Assembly (NCBI GenBank): GCA_963841855.1
Contig: CAWJEJ010000004.1
Location: 372,001-436,000, forward strand
Source of the DNA: CAXBBB01 sp963841855
GTDB lineage: Bacteria; Bacteroidota; Rhodothermia; Rhodothermales; BA12
Length of the DNA: 64,000 bases
Reading direction: 5' to 3'
Both the position numbers and the translations under genes were made by a program. Under the pieces are notes generated by a model. That model was given only the letters and a program-made list of their open reading frames with translations, was not told where the DNA came from and searched no databases. Numbering within the stretch: position 1 is the stretch's first letter; every line of letters begins with the position of its first letter. Positions 42,271 to 49,751 of the stretch are shown one piece after another.

Positions 42271-44517
42271 ATGCGTCTCCTGCTTGCCCTCTTCGTCCTC
42301 GTCACCGCTCTCCTGCTCGCGCTGCCTGCATCGGCGCAGGTGCGCTACGCCGGAGTCTTCGACACCAATCTCAACTCGGTCGCGTCGAGCGGCGGCGCAA
42401 CGTACACGGTCGGCTTCTACTCGGGCTTCCCGACGCGCGCCTACTTCGGACGCTCACTCGACGGTGGGCTGACGTGGACCGACCTGACGGCAGGTTTGCC
42501 CGAAGCAGCCCAGTCCGTCTCTACCTCGTCCGTCGCGGCTTCGGGGACGACGGTTCTGCTCCACCTTCCAGAACTCCCGGCTGTACTGGTCAGCCGCGAC
42601 CGCGGGGCGACGTGGACCGAAGCTGCGAATCCGGGCCGAAACGGTACGCAATACGCGCTCTCGGGGCCGGACCGCATCGTCCGCTACGACTTGCAGAACG
42701 TGCAAACGTCGACCGACGACGGGCAGACGTGGTCAGCGCCTGCCAACCTTCCCAATCGCGAGCGCCGCGAACTCATCTTGGCCGACGTGAAAGGTTCGCT
42801 GTTCAGCGGCAGCCTGTCCGGAAGCAGCACTCGGATCGCGAGCCGGTCGGACGATTTTGGCGCTACGTGGACGCCCGTTCCCCTACCGCCCGTCGTCGGG
42901 CAAGCGTCGACGTTTCTCTATGGGGCGGGCGACACGCTGCTCCTGGGCGACAGTGGAAACGACACGCTCCGCATTTCGCTCGACCGCGGGCAGACGTATC
43001 GCGCGGTCAGCATGGGCGGCGTGCCGAGCGCAAGCATTTGGTCCGTCGTCGTGGGAGCGGACGGAAACTGGCTTGCCCAAACCCAGCGAGGGTTCGGCAC
43101 CCGCGTGACCTATTTCACGACGGACGGCGGAGTCACCTGGTCGCCGATTTCGGACGCCCCCGTGTCGGCGCGCTCGCACCTGAGAGTCGCCAACGGCGCG
43201 TTTCCTCTCATCGCCGCCACCGCTGACGGATTCGTTATGGTCTCGACCGGCGGCGCTGACGTGAGCACAGACGGCGACCGGTGGACGCGCATCGGCATCG
43301 GCGATCCCCTACTCGGCGCTGCCCCCCTCTCGTCCGCCTTCACCATCCATCGCGACACGCTCCACGCACTCGGAGGCCGCTGGTCAGCCGACGCCGGGCG
43401 CAATTGGACGCAGGTCGACAGGCCATATCAAACCTATAACGCGACCGGCGGTGACATCCTGTCGGTCGACTCGCTGCTGCTGGCGTTTCTCCCAGCGGAT
43501 CGCGGCGTCATCCTCGAGTCCCCATCTGGCACCGACGTGTGGCAGGTCTCGCCGACGCGCCGGTCGCCGGTCAACAACAACCGAGGACTGACCGAAGTCG
43601 TCCGCGTGGGCGACGCGCTGATCGGGCGCGACGGCAATACCGGAGTTTCGCAGCGCTTCATGTACCGCTCGACCGATGCGGGTGTGACGTGGGAGCGTTT
43701 TGGCGTCCGAGCCGATGGAAGCAGCGGCGGGCCGGGGCGCATCGGACGCGAGACGAACGGCCCGCTAGTGGTGCGCGGCGACCGGATACTGGCAGCAGGC
43801 GGCGGTTTCTCGGCCGACGGCGGCGCGACGTGGCAGGACTACGAGTTCGACGTGAGCGACACCCGCCTGCTCGGCAGCGTCGCCCTCACGCCCGGCGGAT
43901 CGTACTGGACCAACGTATCGTCGATGTCGCGCCGATTGGACGGAGGCAACGCCGAGACCCTCCATCCCAACCGAGCCGAGCGCACCAAAATCCGCTACGT
44001 CGCTGAGTTCGGAGACGCCGTCGTCGCCATCGCCGAGGACAGCCTGCTCGTGGTCACCGACACCCAGGCGGAGCCGACGTACTACCCGCTCGACCTGCCC
44101 TTCGAGTTGACCAACGCGCGCAACGAGTCTACCTACCCGTCGGCGTCGATCCGCATCGGCAACGAACTGCTGGTCAACTTCGGCGTCGCGGGCGTGTGGG
44201 CCATCGACATGACCGCATTCGGCCTGGTCACGTCGACCGATCAGATAGCGCGTACCGACGAAATGGACGTGCGCGCCTATCCCAACCCGGCGCGCGATCA
44301 CGTCCGTATCGCCTTCACTCTCGGAGCAGCGGCACGCGTCGACGTAGAGGTGTACGACCTGCTCGGCCGCCGAGTAGCGCGCATCGCCCAAGAGACACTG
44401 CCCGCCGGACCACACGAGCGAGCACTAGACACGTCGACGCTAGCACCGGGCCTCTACCTCATCCGGCTGTCGACGGGCGACGCTTCGATCACCCGCCGAT
44501 TGGTCGTCGCCCGCTAG
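42271..44517 (+). CDS. Secreted BNR/sortilin-like propeller protein with T9SS sorting domain
   Basis: Exported protein of 748 residues. The signal peptide (MRLLLALFVLVTALLLALPA) is followed by many Asp-box/BNR-type repeats: RSLDGGLTWTDL, VSRDRGATWTEA, TSTDDGQTWSAP, RSDDFGATWTPV, TTDGGVTWSPI, SADAGRNWTQV, STDAGVTWERF and FSADGGATWQDY. These would form a beta-propeller. The end (RAYPNPARDHVRIAFTL, EVYDLLGRRVARIA, LAPGLYLIRLSTGD) is a type-A T9SS sorting tail. Such propellers bind or process glycans in some cases; here function is unknown. The start at 42271 is set by the signal peptide. It is divergent from blaI over 211 bp that hold the candidate operators. Confidence 0.88.
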   Translation: MRLLLALFVLVTALLLALPASAQVRYAGVFDTNLNSVASSGGATYTVGFYSGFPTRAYFGRSLDGGLTWTDLTAGLPEAAQSVSTSSVAASGTTVLLHLPELPAVLVSRDRGATWTEAANPGRNGTQYALSGPDRIVRYDLQNVQTSTDDGQTWSAPANLPNRERRELILADVKGSLFSGSLSGSSTRIASRSDDFGATWTPVPLPPVVGQASTFLYGAGDTLLLGDSGNDTLRISLDRGQTYRAVSMGGVPSASIWSVVVGADGNWLAQTQRGFGTRVTYFTTDGGVTWSPISDAPVSARSHLRVANGAFPLIAATADGFVMVSTGGADVSTDGDRWTRIGIGDPLLGAAPLSSAFTIHRDTLHALGGRWSADAGRNWTQVDRPYQTYNATGGDILSVDSLLLAFLPADRGVILESPSGTDVWQVSPTRRSPVNNNRGLTEVVRVGDALIGRDGNTGVSQRFMYRSTDAGVTWERFGVRADGSSGGPGRIGRETNGPLVVRGDRILAAGGGFSADGGATWQDYEFDVSDTRLLGSVALTPGGSYWTNVSSMSRRLDGGNAETLHPNRAERTKIRYVAEFGDAVVAIAEDSLLVVTDTQAEPTYYPLDLPFELTNARNESTYPSASIRIGNELLVNFGVAGVWAIDMTAFGLVTSTDQIARTDEMDVRAYPNPARDHVRIAFTLGAAARVDVEVYDLLGRRVARIAQETLPAGPHERALDTSTLAPGLYLIRLSTGDASITRRLVVAR

Positions 44518-45099
44518 CGCTACGTCTTGCTCGTTGCGCCGAATGCCCATTTTGACCCTCTGTCATTACTGGGAGACAAGTACCGGAGGCGAACTATGTA
44601 CCGATGGATCCCCCACCAGGTCGCTACGGCTTACACAGATCTCGAAAACTGATCTCCCATCTCGCCAGCGCCTTCCCAGTAAAGGCTCACGTGTTGACCG
44701 GCCTCAGACGGACCGGCGAAACAGACGCGGAGCGCAGGGAGCGTCAAGAGCGCATCCGTGTCTGAGCGAGCCTGCGAGCGAGTTGGATGCGCTCAGCGAC
44801 CGGAGCGCAGCGTCCGCCGGTGCGACGTACGCCTTGATCTTTTGGTCCTTTTAGATCAAGCTAAAAGGACGGCTGATCGCGGGTCACGCACAAGTAGATG
44901 TGAATCACTGATTGGACTCGGCTCCGCCGACCTGCTCACCGGCTCGCTGGGCGCACTTGCGAGGATAATGGCGAGGAGATGGGGCAGTGTAGTAGCGGGA
45001 CGGGCACTTGTGTACAGGCCGTAGCGATCAGGTCGAGGATGACCGAAGGAGGGTTGGGAGGACGGCCTGGCAGGATGGACGCGGCTGAACGCTGTCGCA
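44518..45099. other. Gene-free stretch with repeat sequence
   Basis: About 580 bp without a credible gene. It holds a repeat related to 47272-47436 (see 44797-44873), including a perfect 10-bp hairpin. The first 180 bp has nothing I recognise. No tRNA cloverleaf was seen. Confidence 0.55.
44797..44873. repeat. Dispersed repeat copy A with hairpin
   Basis: The sequence beginning CGACCGGAGCGCAGCGTC and continuing GCCTTGATCTTTTGGTCC, then the hairpin GTCCTTTTAG/CTAAAAGGAC (44845-44870, loop ATCAAG), parallels 47316-47436. Both contain GAGCGCA, GCCTTG, TCTTTTG, GATCAAG and AAAAG in the same order. Confidence 0.6.
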
Positions 45100-45564
45100 T
45101 CAGTTCAGCCACGCGATGGCTCCGTTGAGCGCCGTCGCGAACATCACCCAGAGCAGGTACGGCACGAGCAGCCACGCAGCGATCAGATCGACGCGGCGAA
45201 ACGCGCGGATCGTCAGCCCGATCAGCAGCGAGAGCACGACGATGACGGCGAACGCGAGCCACGGCATCCGCAGGCCGAAAAAGACCGGCGTCCAGATCGC
45301 GTTGAGGACCAGTTGGGTGAAGAACAGTTTGACCTCGCCCGAGAACCGATCCGTGTTCCACTGCGCATTCCACACGCGCCACAGCCCTATGCCCATCAGC
45401 GTGTAGAGGATCGGCCAGACGACGCCGAAAATCCAGCCCGGCGGTGCGAACGGCGGCAGACGGAGCACTTCGTACCAGCCCGATCCGTCGCCGACGGTCA
45501 GCGCGCCGATGCCTCCGGCGGCGTTGCAGAGCACGATGCACGCGATCAATCCAAGCCACTTCAC
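45100..45564 (-). CDS. tspO: TspO/MBR-family membrane protein
   Basis: Five-helix membrane protein of 154 residues, the usual family length. TspO proteins bind porphyrins and other hydrophobic ligands and are linked to light and oxidative stress. Conserved segments are LPPFAPPGWIFGVVWPILYT, LMGIGLWRVW, FFTQLVLNAIWTPVFFGLR and LVPYLLWVMFATALNGAI-W. The GTG start at 45564 overlaps the hisI stop as GTGA; the frame upstream of it is noise. It is the second gene of a hisI-tspO operon. Confidence 0.92.
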   Translation of the reverse strand: MKWLGLIACIVLCNAAGGIGALTVGDGSGWYEVLRLPPFAPPGWIFGVVWPILYTLMGIGLWRVWNAQWNTDRFSGEVKLFFTQLVLNAIWTPVFFGLRMPWLAFAVIVVLSLLIGLTIRAFRRVDLIAAWLLVPYLLWVMFATALNGAIAWLN

Positions 45565-45959
45565 GACGCATCTCCGTCGATGATGGGCAGCAGGTCCACC
45601 AGTTCGCCGTCCTGGGGGGCGCGGTAGAAACAGCTTCGGCGACCGGTATGACAGGCTGCTTCCTGCTCCTGATCGACGGTCCACAGCAGCGCGTCGCCGT
45701 CGCAGTCGATGCGGACGCTGCGGACGCGCTGAAACGCACCGCTCGTCAGCCCCTTCACCCATACCTCGCCGCGCGACCGGCTCCAATAGGTCATCCGCCT
45801 GGTCGCCAGCGTTTGGCGGACGGTGTCAGGCGTTTGGTAAGCGAGCATGAGCACGTCGCCCGAGTCGTGATCTTGGACGACGGCGGCGACGAGTCCCGTT
45901 GCGGCGTCGGGGGTGAGCGCGCCGATCAGGGCGTCGGATTCTGCGGGTGGAGCGGTCAT
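45561..45959 (-). CDS. hisI: Phosphoribosyl-AMP cyclohydrolase
   Basis: Histidine biosynthesis enzyme of 132 residues that opens the adenine ring of PR-AMP using zinc. Conserved segments are VVAAVVQDHDSGDVLMLAYQ, MTYWSRSRGEVWVKGLTSGA and the metal-binding VRIDCDGDALLWTVDQEQ, AACHTGRRSCFYR. There is no HisE domain, so PR-ATP pyrophosphohydrolase must be encoded elsewhere. The start MTAPPAES at 45959 gives the normal length. It is coupled to tspO by a GTGA overlap, and divergent from the hydrolase gene at 46046. No other his gene is nearby. Confidence 0.93.
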   Translation of the reverse strand: MTAPPAESDALIGALTPDAATGLVAAVVQDHDSGDVLMLAYQTPDTVRQTLATRRMTYWSRSRGEVWVKGLTSGAFQRVRSVRIDCDGDALLWTVDQEQEAACHTGRRSCFYRAPQDGELVDLLPIIDGDAS

Positions 45960-46045
45960 ACGGAACGAGTTGCCGGATTGGAGAGCGAGAGGGGCCCGCA
46001 CCAAGTCGAACGAGCAGTGGAGCGCCCTTTGCACGCCTGCGGATC

Positions 46046-46831
46046 ATGCTTCGCTCCCTCACCCTCGCCTCTCTCGTGTTGATCGCCGCCGCAGATGTGC
46101 GCGCGCAACTCGAACCGACGGCGGCTCCGCTATCCAATGGGCAACCGGCAGCCGCGCCGCTCGTCGCCGCTCCACCCGCCGATGATCCGATGGTGCGGCT
46201 GCGCGCGCTGCCGCCGTTCGAGATGGACGAGGTGACGTGGCTGGCGCGCTGCCTGGTGACCGAGTCTAACCGGCCGCGCGAGCAGTGGTACGTGGCCTGG
46301 GTGGTGCGCAACCGGGTCGAGACGCGCTTCGCCGGAGCGACGTACCGCGAGGTTGTGCTCGAACCGTTCCAGTTCAGCGCCTTCAACGCGCCCTCACCCG
46401 CTCGCAGCGCCGCGCTCGCCCTGAATCAGGCCTCCGAGGCTCCGCACTGGCGCGAAGCCGTCCGCATCGCCCTGACCGTGTCGCAGGCGTCCGAAGAGCG
46501 CCGTCCGTTTCCCGTCAGCGTTCGCCATTTCTACTCGCCGGTCTCTATGGAAGGCGGCCGCACGCCAACTTGGGCGCAAAACCGAACGCCCGTCGCTCTG
46601 AACGATGCCACCATCAGCAACCAGCGCTTCCGCTTCTACGACGGCCTGGACGCCGGAGCAGCCGTCGCCCGCATGCATCCCAACGCCGTCGACGCGTCGT
46701 ACTCGCCACGTGCCGCGCCATCCGCCGAACCCCGCCGCTCATTGATCCGCGACCGGAAGTCGTCGCGCGTGACGATCTCCCGCCCCGCTCGCCCAGACGG
46801 ACCCAAGAAACCGACTCGGCAGGGCGGCTGA
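46046..46831 (+). CDS. Exported cell-wall hydrolase, SleB-like
   Basis: Exported protein of 261 residues with a signal peptide (MLRSLTLASLVLIAAADVRAQ) and an Ala/Pro-rich linker. A SleB/Hydrolase_2-type domain covers about 60-190: EVTWLARCLVTESNRPREQW, YVAWVVRNRVETRFAGATYR, FQFSAFN, AHWREAVRIALTVSQ-type and VRHFYSPVSMEGG. The Glu in LVTESN is the likely catalytic acid. The family cuts peptidoglycan. The C-terminal tail is basic and disordered. The start is set by the signal peptide at 46046. It lies 94 bp upstream of yidD on the same strand. Confidence 0.8.
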   Translation: MLRSLTLASLVLIAAADVRAQLEPTAAPLSNGQPAAAPLVAAPPADDPMVRLRALPPFEMDEVTWLARCLVTESNRPREQWYVAWVVRNRVETRFAGATYREVVLEPFQFSAFNAPSPARSAALALNQASEAPHWREAVRIALTVSQASEERRPFPVSVRHFYSPVSMEGGRTPTWAQNRTPVALNDATISNQRFRFYDGLDAGAAVARMHPNAVDASYSPRAAPSAEPRRSLIRDRKSSRVTISRPARPDGPKKPTRQGG

Positions 46832-46925
46832 CGTGCGAGAGACATGGCAGGTTGCAGAGCGAGAAGTGCCCCACGGCCTGCCATCACGGAGGTGAACAGG
46901 ATCTGCGAGATGTCGTTGGCGTGGG

Positions 46926-47192
46926 ATGATTCGATTCGCTCGGTTGCTTCCTCGTCGCGCGCTGATCGGGCTGGTGCGCGCGTACCAACTCGTCGTCTCG
47001 CCACACCTCGGCCCGTCGTGCCGGTACACGCCTTCGTGTTCGACGTACTCGGTTCAGGCGCTGACCGAATACGGCGCTGTCAAAGGCGGCATCCTCACCA
47101 TTTGGCGCCTGCTCCGCTGCGCACCGTGGGGCAAAGGCGGCTACGACCCACCCCGCTGGTTTGGTGAGGAGCCTGAACATCTCGCACCTTGA
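46926..47192 (+). CDS. yidD: Membrane protein insertion efficiency factor YidD
   Basis: Small peripheral membrane protein of 88 residues. It has the family signature VRAYQLVVSPHLGPSCRYTP and SCSTYSVQALTEYGAVKGG, with three Cys in the usual places, and WRLLRCAPWGKGGYDPP. YidD assists YidC in membrane protein insertion. In many genomes it lies between rnpA and yidC; here neither is adjacent, so it has been relocated. The start is typical in length. Confidence 0.95.
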   Translation: MIRFARLLPRRALIGLVRAYQLVVSPHLGPSCRYTPSCSTYSVQALTEYGAVKGGILTIWRLLRCAPWGKGGYDPPRWFGEEPEHLAP

Positions 47193-47271
47193 ATGCAGCC
47201 GCAAACCTGGCCTGATCTCGATTCGGCGCCCGGACGTGAAGCGAGAGAGGCGTTGGAAAATCGTCCTGTTT

Positions 47272-47436
47272 GAGCGCAGCGTCACTGATGCGCAGCGAGT
47301 TTGGACGATTTTAGCCGACCGAGCGCAACGTCAGCCGAAGTGTCACTGACACGAAGCGAGTCCAGCCTTGGTCTTTTGCTTCCTTGGAGCCTGTCCTGAG
47401 CGAAGTCGAAGGGATCAAGCGAAAAGAAGGCTCCGC
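47272..47436. repeat. Dispersed repeat copy B
   Basis: GAGCGCAGCGTCACTGATGC (from 47272) and GAGCGCAACGTCAGCCGAAG (from 47321) are imperfect tandem copies, each ending GCGAGT. The section from 47316 matches 44797-44873, with an extra 26 bp (about 47386-47411) placed where copy A has its hairpin loop. Confidence 0.6.
47390..47412. repeat. REP-like palindromic element
   Basis: Sequence containing CTGTCCTGAGCGAAGTCGAA, an inverted-repeat element that I recall as widely dispersed in bacterial genomes. It appears inserted in dispersed repeat copy B. Confidence 0.45.
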
Positions 47437-47482
47437 GCAGCGAACCATATAGAAGGAGACTCAATCGCATCGCCAGTTGTGG

Positions 47483-47502
47483 ATTCCTGCCTGCGCAGGA
47501 AT
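47483..47502. repeat. REP-like hairpin ATTCCTGC-CTGC-GCAGGAAT
   Basis: A perfect 8-bp stem with a 4-nt loop in the context GGATTCCTGC...GGAATGACGG, resembling common intergenic REP palindromes. Confidence 0.55.
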
Positions 47503-47625
47503 GACGGTTGTAAAGAGTCACGAAAATCGTCGAGACACGCACAAATGCGACCCGAACCGAATCGGATCACGCATCCACTCGCCTTCCGCCCCTAGCTTCC
47601 AACCCCAGAACTCCACTCGCCCCGG

Positions 47626-49101
47626 ATGCCCGACCTCCACCTCTACAACACCCTGACCCGAAGCGTCGAGACGGTCGAACCGTCCGAGCCCGGTCATCTG
47701 CGCTTCTACTCGTGCGGTCCGACCGTTTACAGCTACGCCCACATCGGCAACTTCCGTACGTTTCTGACGGCCGATCTGATCGTGCGGACGGCGCGCGCGC
47801 TGGGCTGGCGTGTTACCTACGTCTCCAACGTCACCGACGTAGGCCACCTGACTCAGGACGACGTGGCCGACGCGTCAGGCGAGGACAAAATGTCCAAGGC
47901 GCTCCACTCCAAGGAGGGCGAGCAGTTCGCGAGCGTTTGGGATCTGGCGCGGCACTATACCGACGCTCTGGTCGCCGATTGGAAGCGGCTCAACATGCTC
48001 GAACCCACCGTCCGCCCGCGCGCGACCGAGCACGTGACTGGGCAGATCGAAGCCGTCGAGCGCTTGGTGGCAGCTGGCCACGCTTACGAAACCGACCAAG
48101 GCGTCTACTTTCGGATCCGCTCGTTTCCTAGCTACGGCCAACTCAGCGGCAACACACTCGATTCAGAAACACAGGCTGGAGCGCGCCAACTCGTGACCGA
48201 CGACGGCAAAGAGGACCCGCGCGACTTCGCCCTGTGGAAGCGCGACGACAAGCACCTGATGCAGTGGTACAGCCCGTTCGGACGAGGTTTCCCCGGCTGG
48301 CACTTGGAATGCTCCGTCATGGCGCAGCACTACCTGGGCGACACCATCGATGTGCATGCGGGCGGCGAGGACCTCATCTTTCCTCACCACGAATGCGAGA
48401 TCGCGCAGAGCGAGTCGCTGACCGGTAAGCCCTTTGCCCGTACGTGGGTGCACACGCGCTTTTTGCAGGTCGAGGGCGAGAAGATGTCCAAGAGTAAAGG
48501 CAACTTCTACACCGTCCGCGACCTAGTCGAAGGCCAAGACGTCGATCCTCTGGTGCTGCGCTATGCCTTGCTGTCGGGGCAGTATCGCAGCCCGCTCAAC
48601 TTCACACGCGATCACCTGGCGTCGAGCGCCCGAGTCGTCGCGCGCTACCGAGACGCGCGCGCGCTGGTCGAAAAGATCTCTGCCGGACCCAGCACTGGGC
48701 CGGATCGACTGGGCGAGAAGCTGGATGCGGTTTACGAGCGCACGCTGGCTGCGATGTGCGACGACCTCAACACGCCGCTCGCGTTTGCGTCGGCCCTCGA
48801 AGGCGTCAAACTGATCCACGGCCTGGGCGACAATCTCAACGCGGTGTCGGCCCGCGCGGCGATGGAGTGGCTCGACCAGACGAATCACCTGCTCGGCTTC
48901 CTCGCTCACGACGAACCGGTCGAAGCAGCCGCGCCCGACCCAGTCGAAGCCCAAGTTGCCGAGCTGGTAGAACAGCGCACCCAGGCCCGCGCCGATCGTC
49001 AGTGGGCCGAGTCCGACCGTCTGCGCGACGCCATGACCGCACTGGGCTACGAGATCCGCGACACGGCGGACGGCACGACGTGGCAGAAGAAGCTGGGATA
49101 A
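47626..49101 (+). CDS. cysS: Cysteine--tRNA ligase
   Basis: Class I aminoacyl-tRNA synthetase of 491 residues. HIGN (39-42) is the HIGH motif after YSCGPTVY, whose Cys30 is a zinc ligand; CSVMAQHYLGD and FPHHECEIAQSES supply the other zinc ligands. KMSKSKGNFYTV near residue 287 is the KMSKS loop. The DALR-type anticodon region and the C-terminal WAESDRLRDAMTALGYEIRD are typical. The start MPDLHLYNTLTR matches the family's N-terminus. It is monocistronic, preceded by the repeat region and followed by a small hairpin. Confidence 0.97.
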   Translation: MPDLHLYNTLTRSVETVEPSEPGHLRFYSCGPTVYSYAHIGNFRTFLTADLIVRTARALGWRVTYVSNVTDVGHLTQDDVADASGEDKMSKALHSKEGEQFASVWDLARHYTDALVADWKRLNMLEPTVRPRATEHVTGQIEAVERLVAAGHAYETDQGVYFRIRSFPSYGQLSGNTLDSETQAGARQLVTDDGKEDPRDFALWKRDDKHLMQWYSPFGRGFPGWHLECSVMAQHYLGDTIDVHAGGEDLIFPHHECEIAQSESLTGKPFARTWVHTRFLQVEGEKMSKSKGNFYTVRDLVEGQDVDPLVLRYALLSGQYRSPLNFTRDHLASSARVVARYRDARALVEKISAGPSTGPDRLGEKLDAVYERTLAAMCDDLNTPLAFASALEGVKLIHGLGDNLNAVSARAAMEWLDQTNHLLGFLAHDEPVEAAAPDPVEAQVAELVEQRTQARADRQWAESDRLRDAMTALGYEIRDTADGTTWQKKLG

Positions 49102-49122
49102 TCGGTTTCTCCTCGACTGCCG

Positions 49123-49145
49123 ACGCCGCGCCGACTAGGCGGCGT
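49123..49145. terminator. Small hairpin between cysS and the ankyrin gene
   Basis: A 7-bp stem ACGCCGC/GCGGCGT between converging genes; weak, no T-run. Confidence 0.35.
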
Positions 49146-49165
49146 GCTTCCAGGCTCTTTCCGGG

Positions 49166-49675
49166 TCAGGCAGGATCGACCGTGCTGGGACGAAGCACGT
49201 CGGCGAGTTCAGCGAAGCCATGCGCGCTGGCCACGTCTGCGGGCGTCTGGCCGTTGATGTCGCGAGCGGATGGATCGGCGCCGTTCTCGATCAGCAGCCG
49301 CGCCATCTCGGCCTGGTGGAACGTCGCGCACAGATGAAGCGCCGTCGCTCCGGCCGGGTTGGCGTAGGTGGGATCGGCTCCGGCTTGGAGCAACTGGCGC
49401 GCGCGGTCGACGTGGCCTTTGAACGCCATGCCCATCAGCGGACTGTTGCCACTGCGGTCGGGCGCGTCCGGGCTGGCCTCTCGTTCGAGAAGCAGCGCCG
49501 TCGTGTCGGGCTGGTCGTTGTAGGCCGCGATCATCAGCAGCGAGTAGCCACTGGCGTTTCGCAGATCGGCGTCGAGCCCGGCGTCGAGGAAAACGGTCAG
49601 CACTTCGGCATCGCCCCGCCGGGCGATCTCGTGGAAGTCGACGTTGGATAGATCGACGGGAGTGGTGTCGGACAT
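49166..49675 (-). CDS. Ankyrin-repeat protein downstream of catalase
   Basis: Cytoplasmic protein of 169 residues with about four ankyrin repeats: NASGYSLLMIAAYNDQPDTT, ALLLEREASPDAPD, RSGNSPLMGMAFKGHVDRAR, PAGATALHLCATFHQAEMAR and INGQTPADVASAHGFAELAD. The start MSDTTPVD at 49675 is chosen because sequence before it is noise. It follows the catalase gene on the same strand, with a hairpin between them. In Pseudomonas aeruginosa an ankyrin protein encoded beside katB is needed for full catalase activity, so a similar partner role is plausible (inference). Confidence 0.9.
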   Translation of the reverse strand: MSDTTPVDLSNVDFHEIARRGDAEVLTVFLDAGLDADLRNASGYSLLMIAAYNDQPDTTALLLEREASPDAPDRSGNSPLMGMAFKGHVDRARQLLQAGADPTYANPAGATALHLCATFHQAEMARLLIENGADPSARDINGQTPADVASAHGFAELADVLRPSTVDPA

Positions 49676-49692
49676 AGTCGGTACTAGAGAAA

Positions 49693-49723
49693 GAGGCCCA
49701 ACCTCACTGGGAAGTCGGGCCTC
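49693..49723 (-). terminator. Terminator or attenuator between catalase and ankyrin genes
   Basis: A 7-bp stem GAGGCCC/GGGCCTC plus AC/GT, followed on the minus strand by TTTCTCT. It may lower read-through into the ankyrin gene. Confidence 0.55.
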
Positions 49724-49751
49724 GTAGTTGAGATGCAGAACTGGACCGGAC

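Larger units (their letters stand above)
47193..47625. other. Gene-free mosaic of REP-like repeats upstream of cysS
   Basis: About 430 bp between yidD and cysS with no ORF of coding character. It contains two imperfect copies of a GAGCGCA(A/G)CGTC...GCGAGT unit, a REP-like CCTGTCCTGAGCGAAGTCGA element and a palindrome around GATTCCTGCCTGCGCAGGAA. Base composition is less GC-biased than the genes. Confidence 0.6.

Noticed and set aside
44845..44870. Hairpin as terminator of the hisI-tspO operon
   Set aside because: It is about 230 bp past the tspO stop and belongs to a repeat related to 47272-47436, so it is treated as a repeat.
44518..45099. tRNA or small RNA gene
   Set aside because: No cloverleaf or T-psi-C-like sequence was found, and no transcription signals with a known RNA family.
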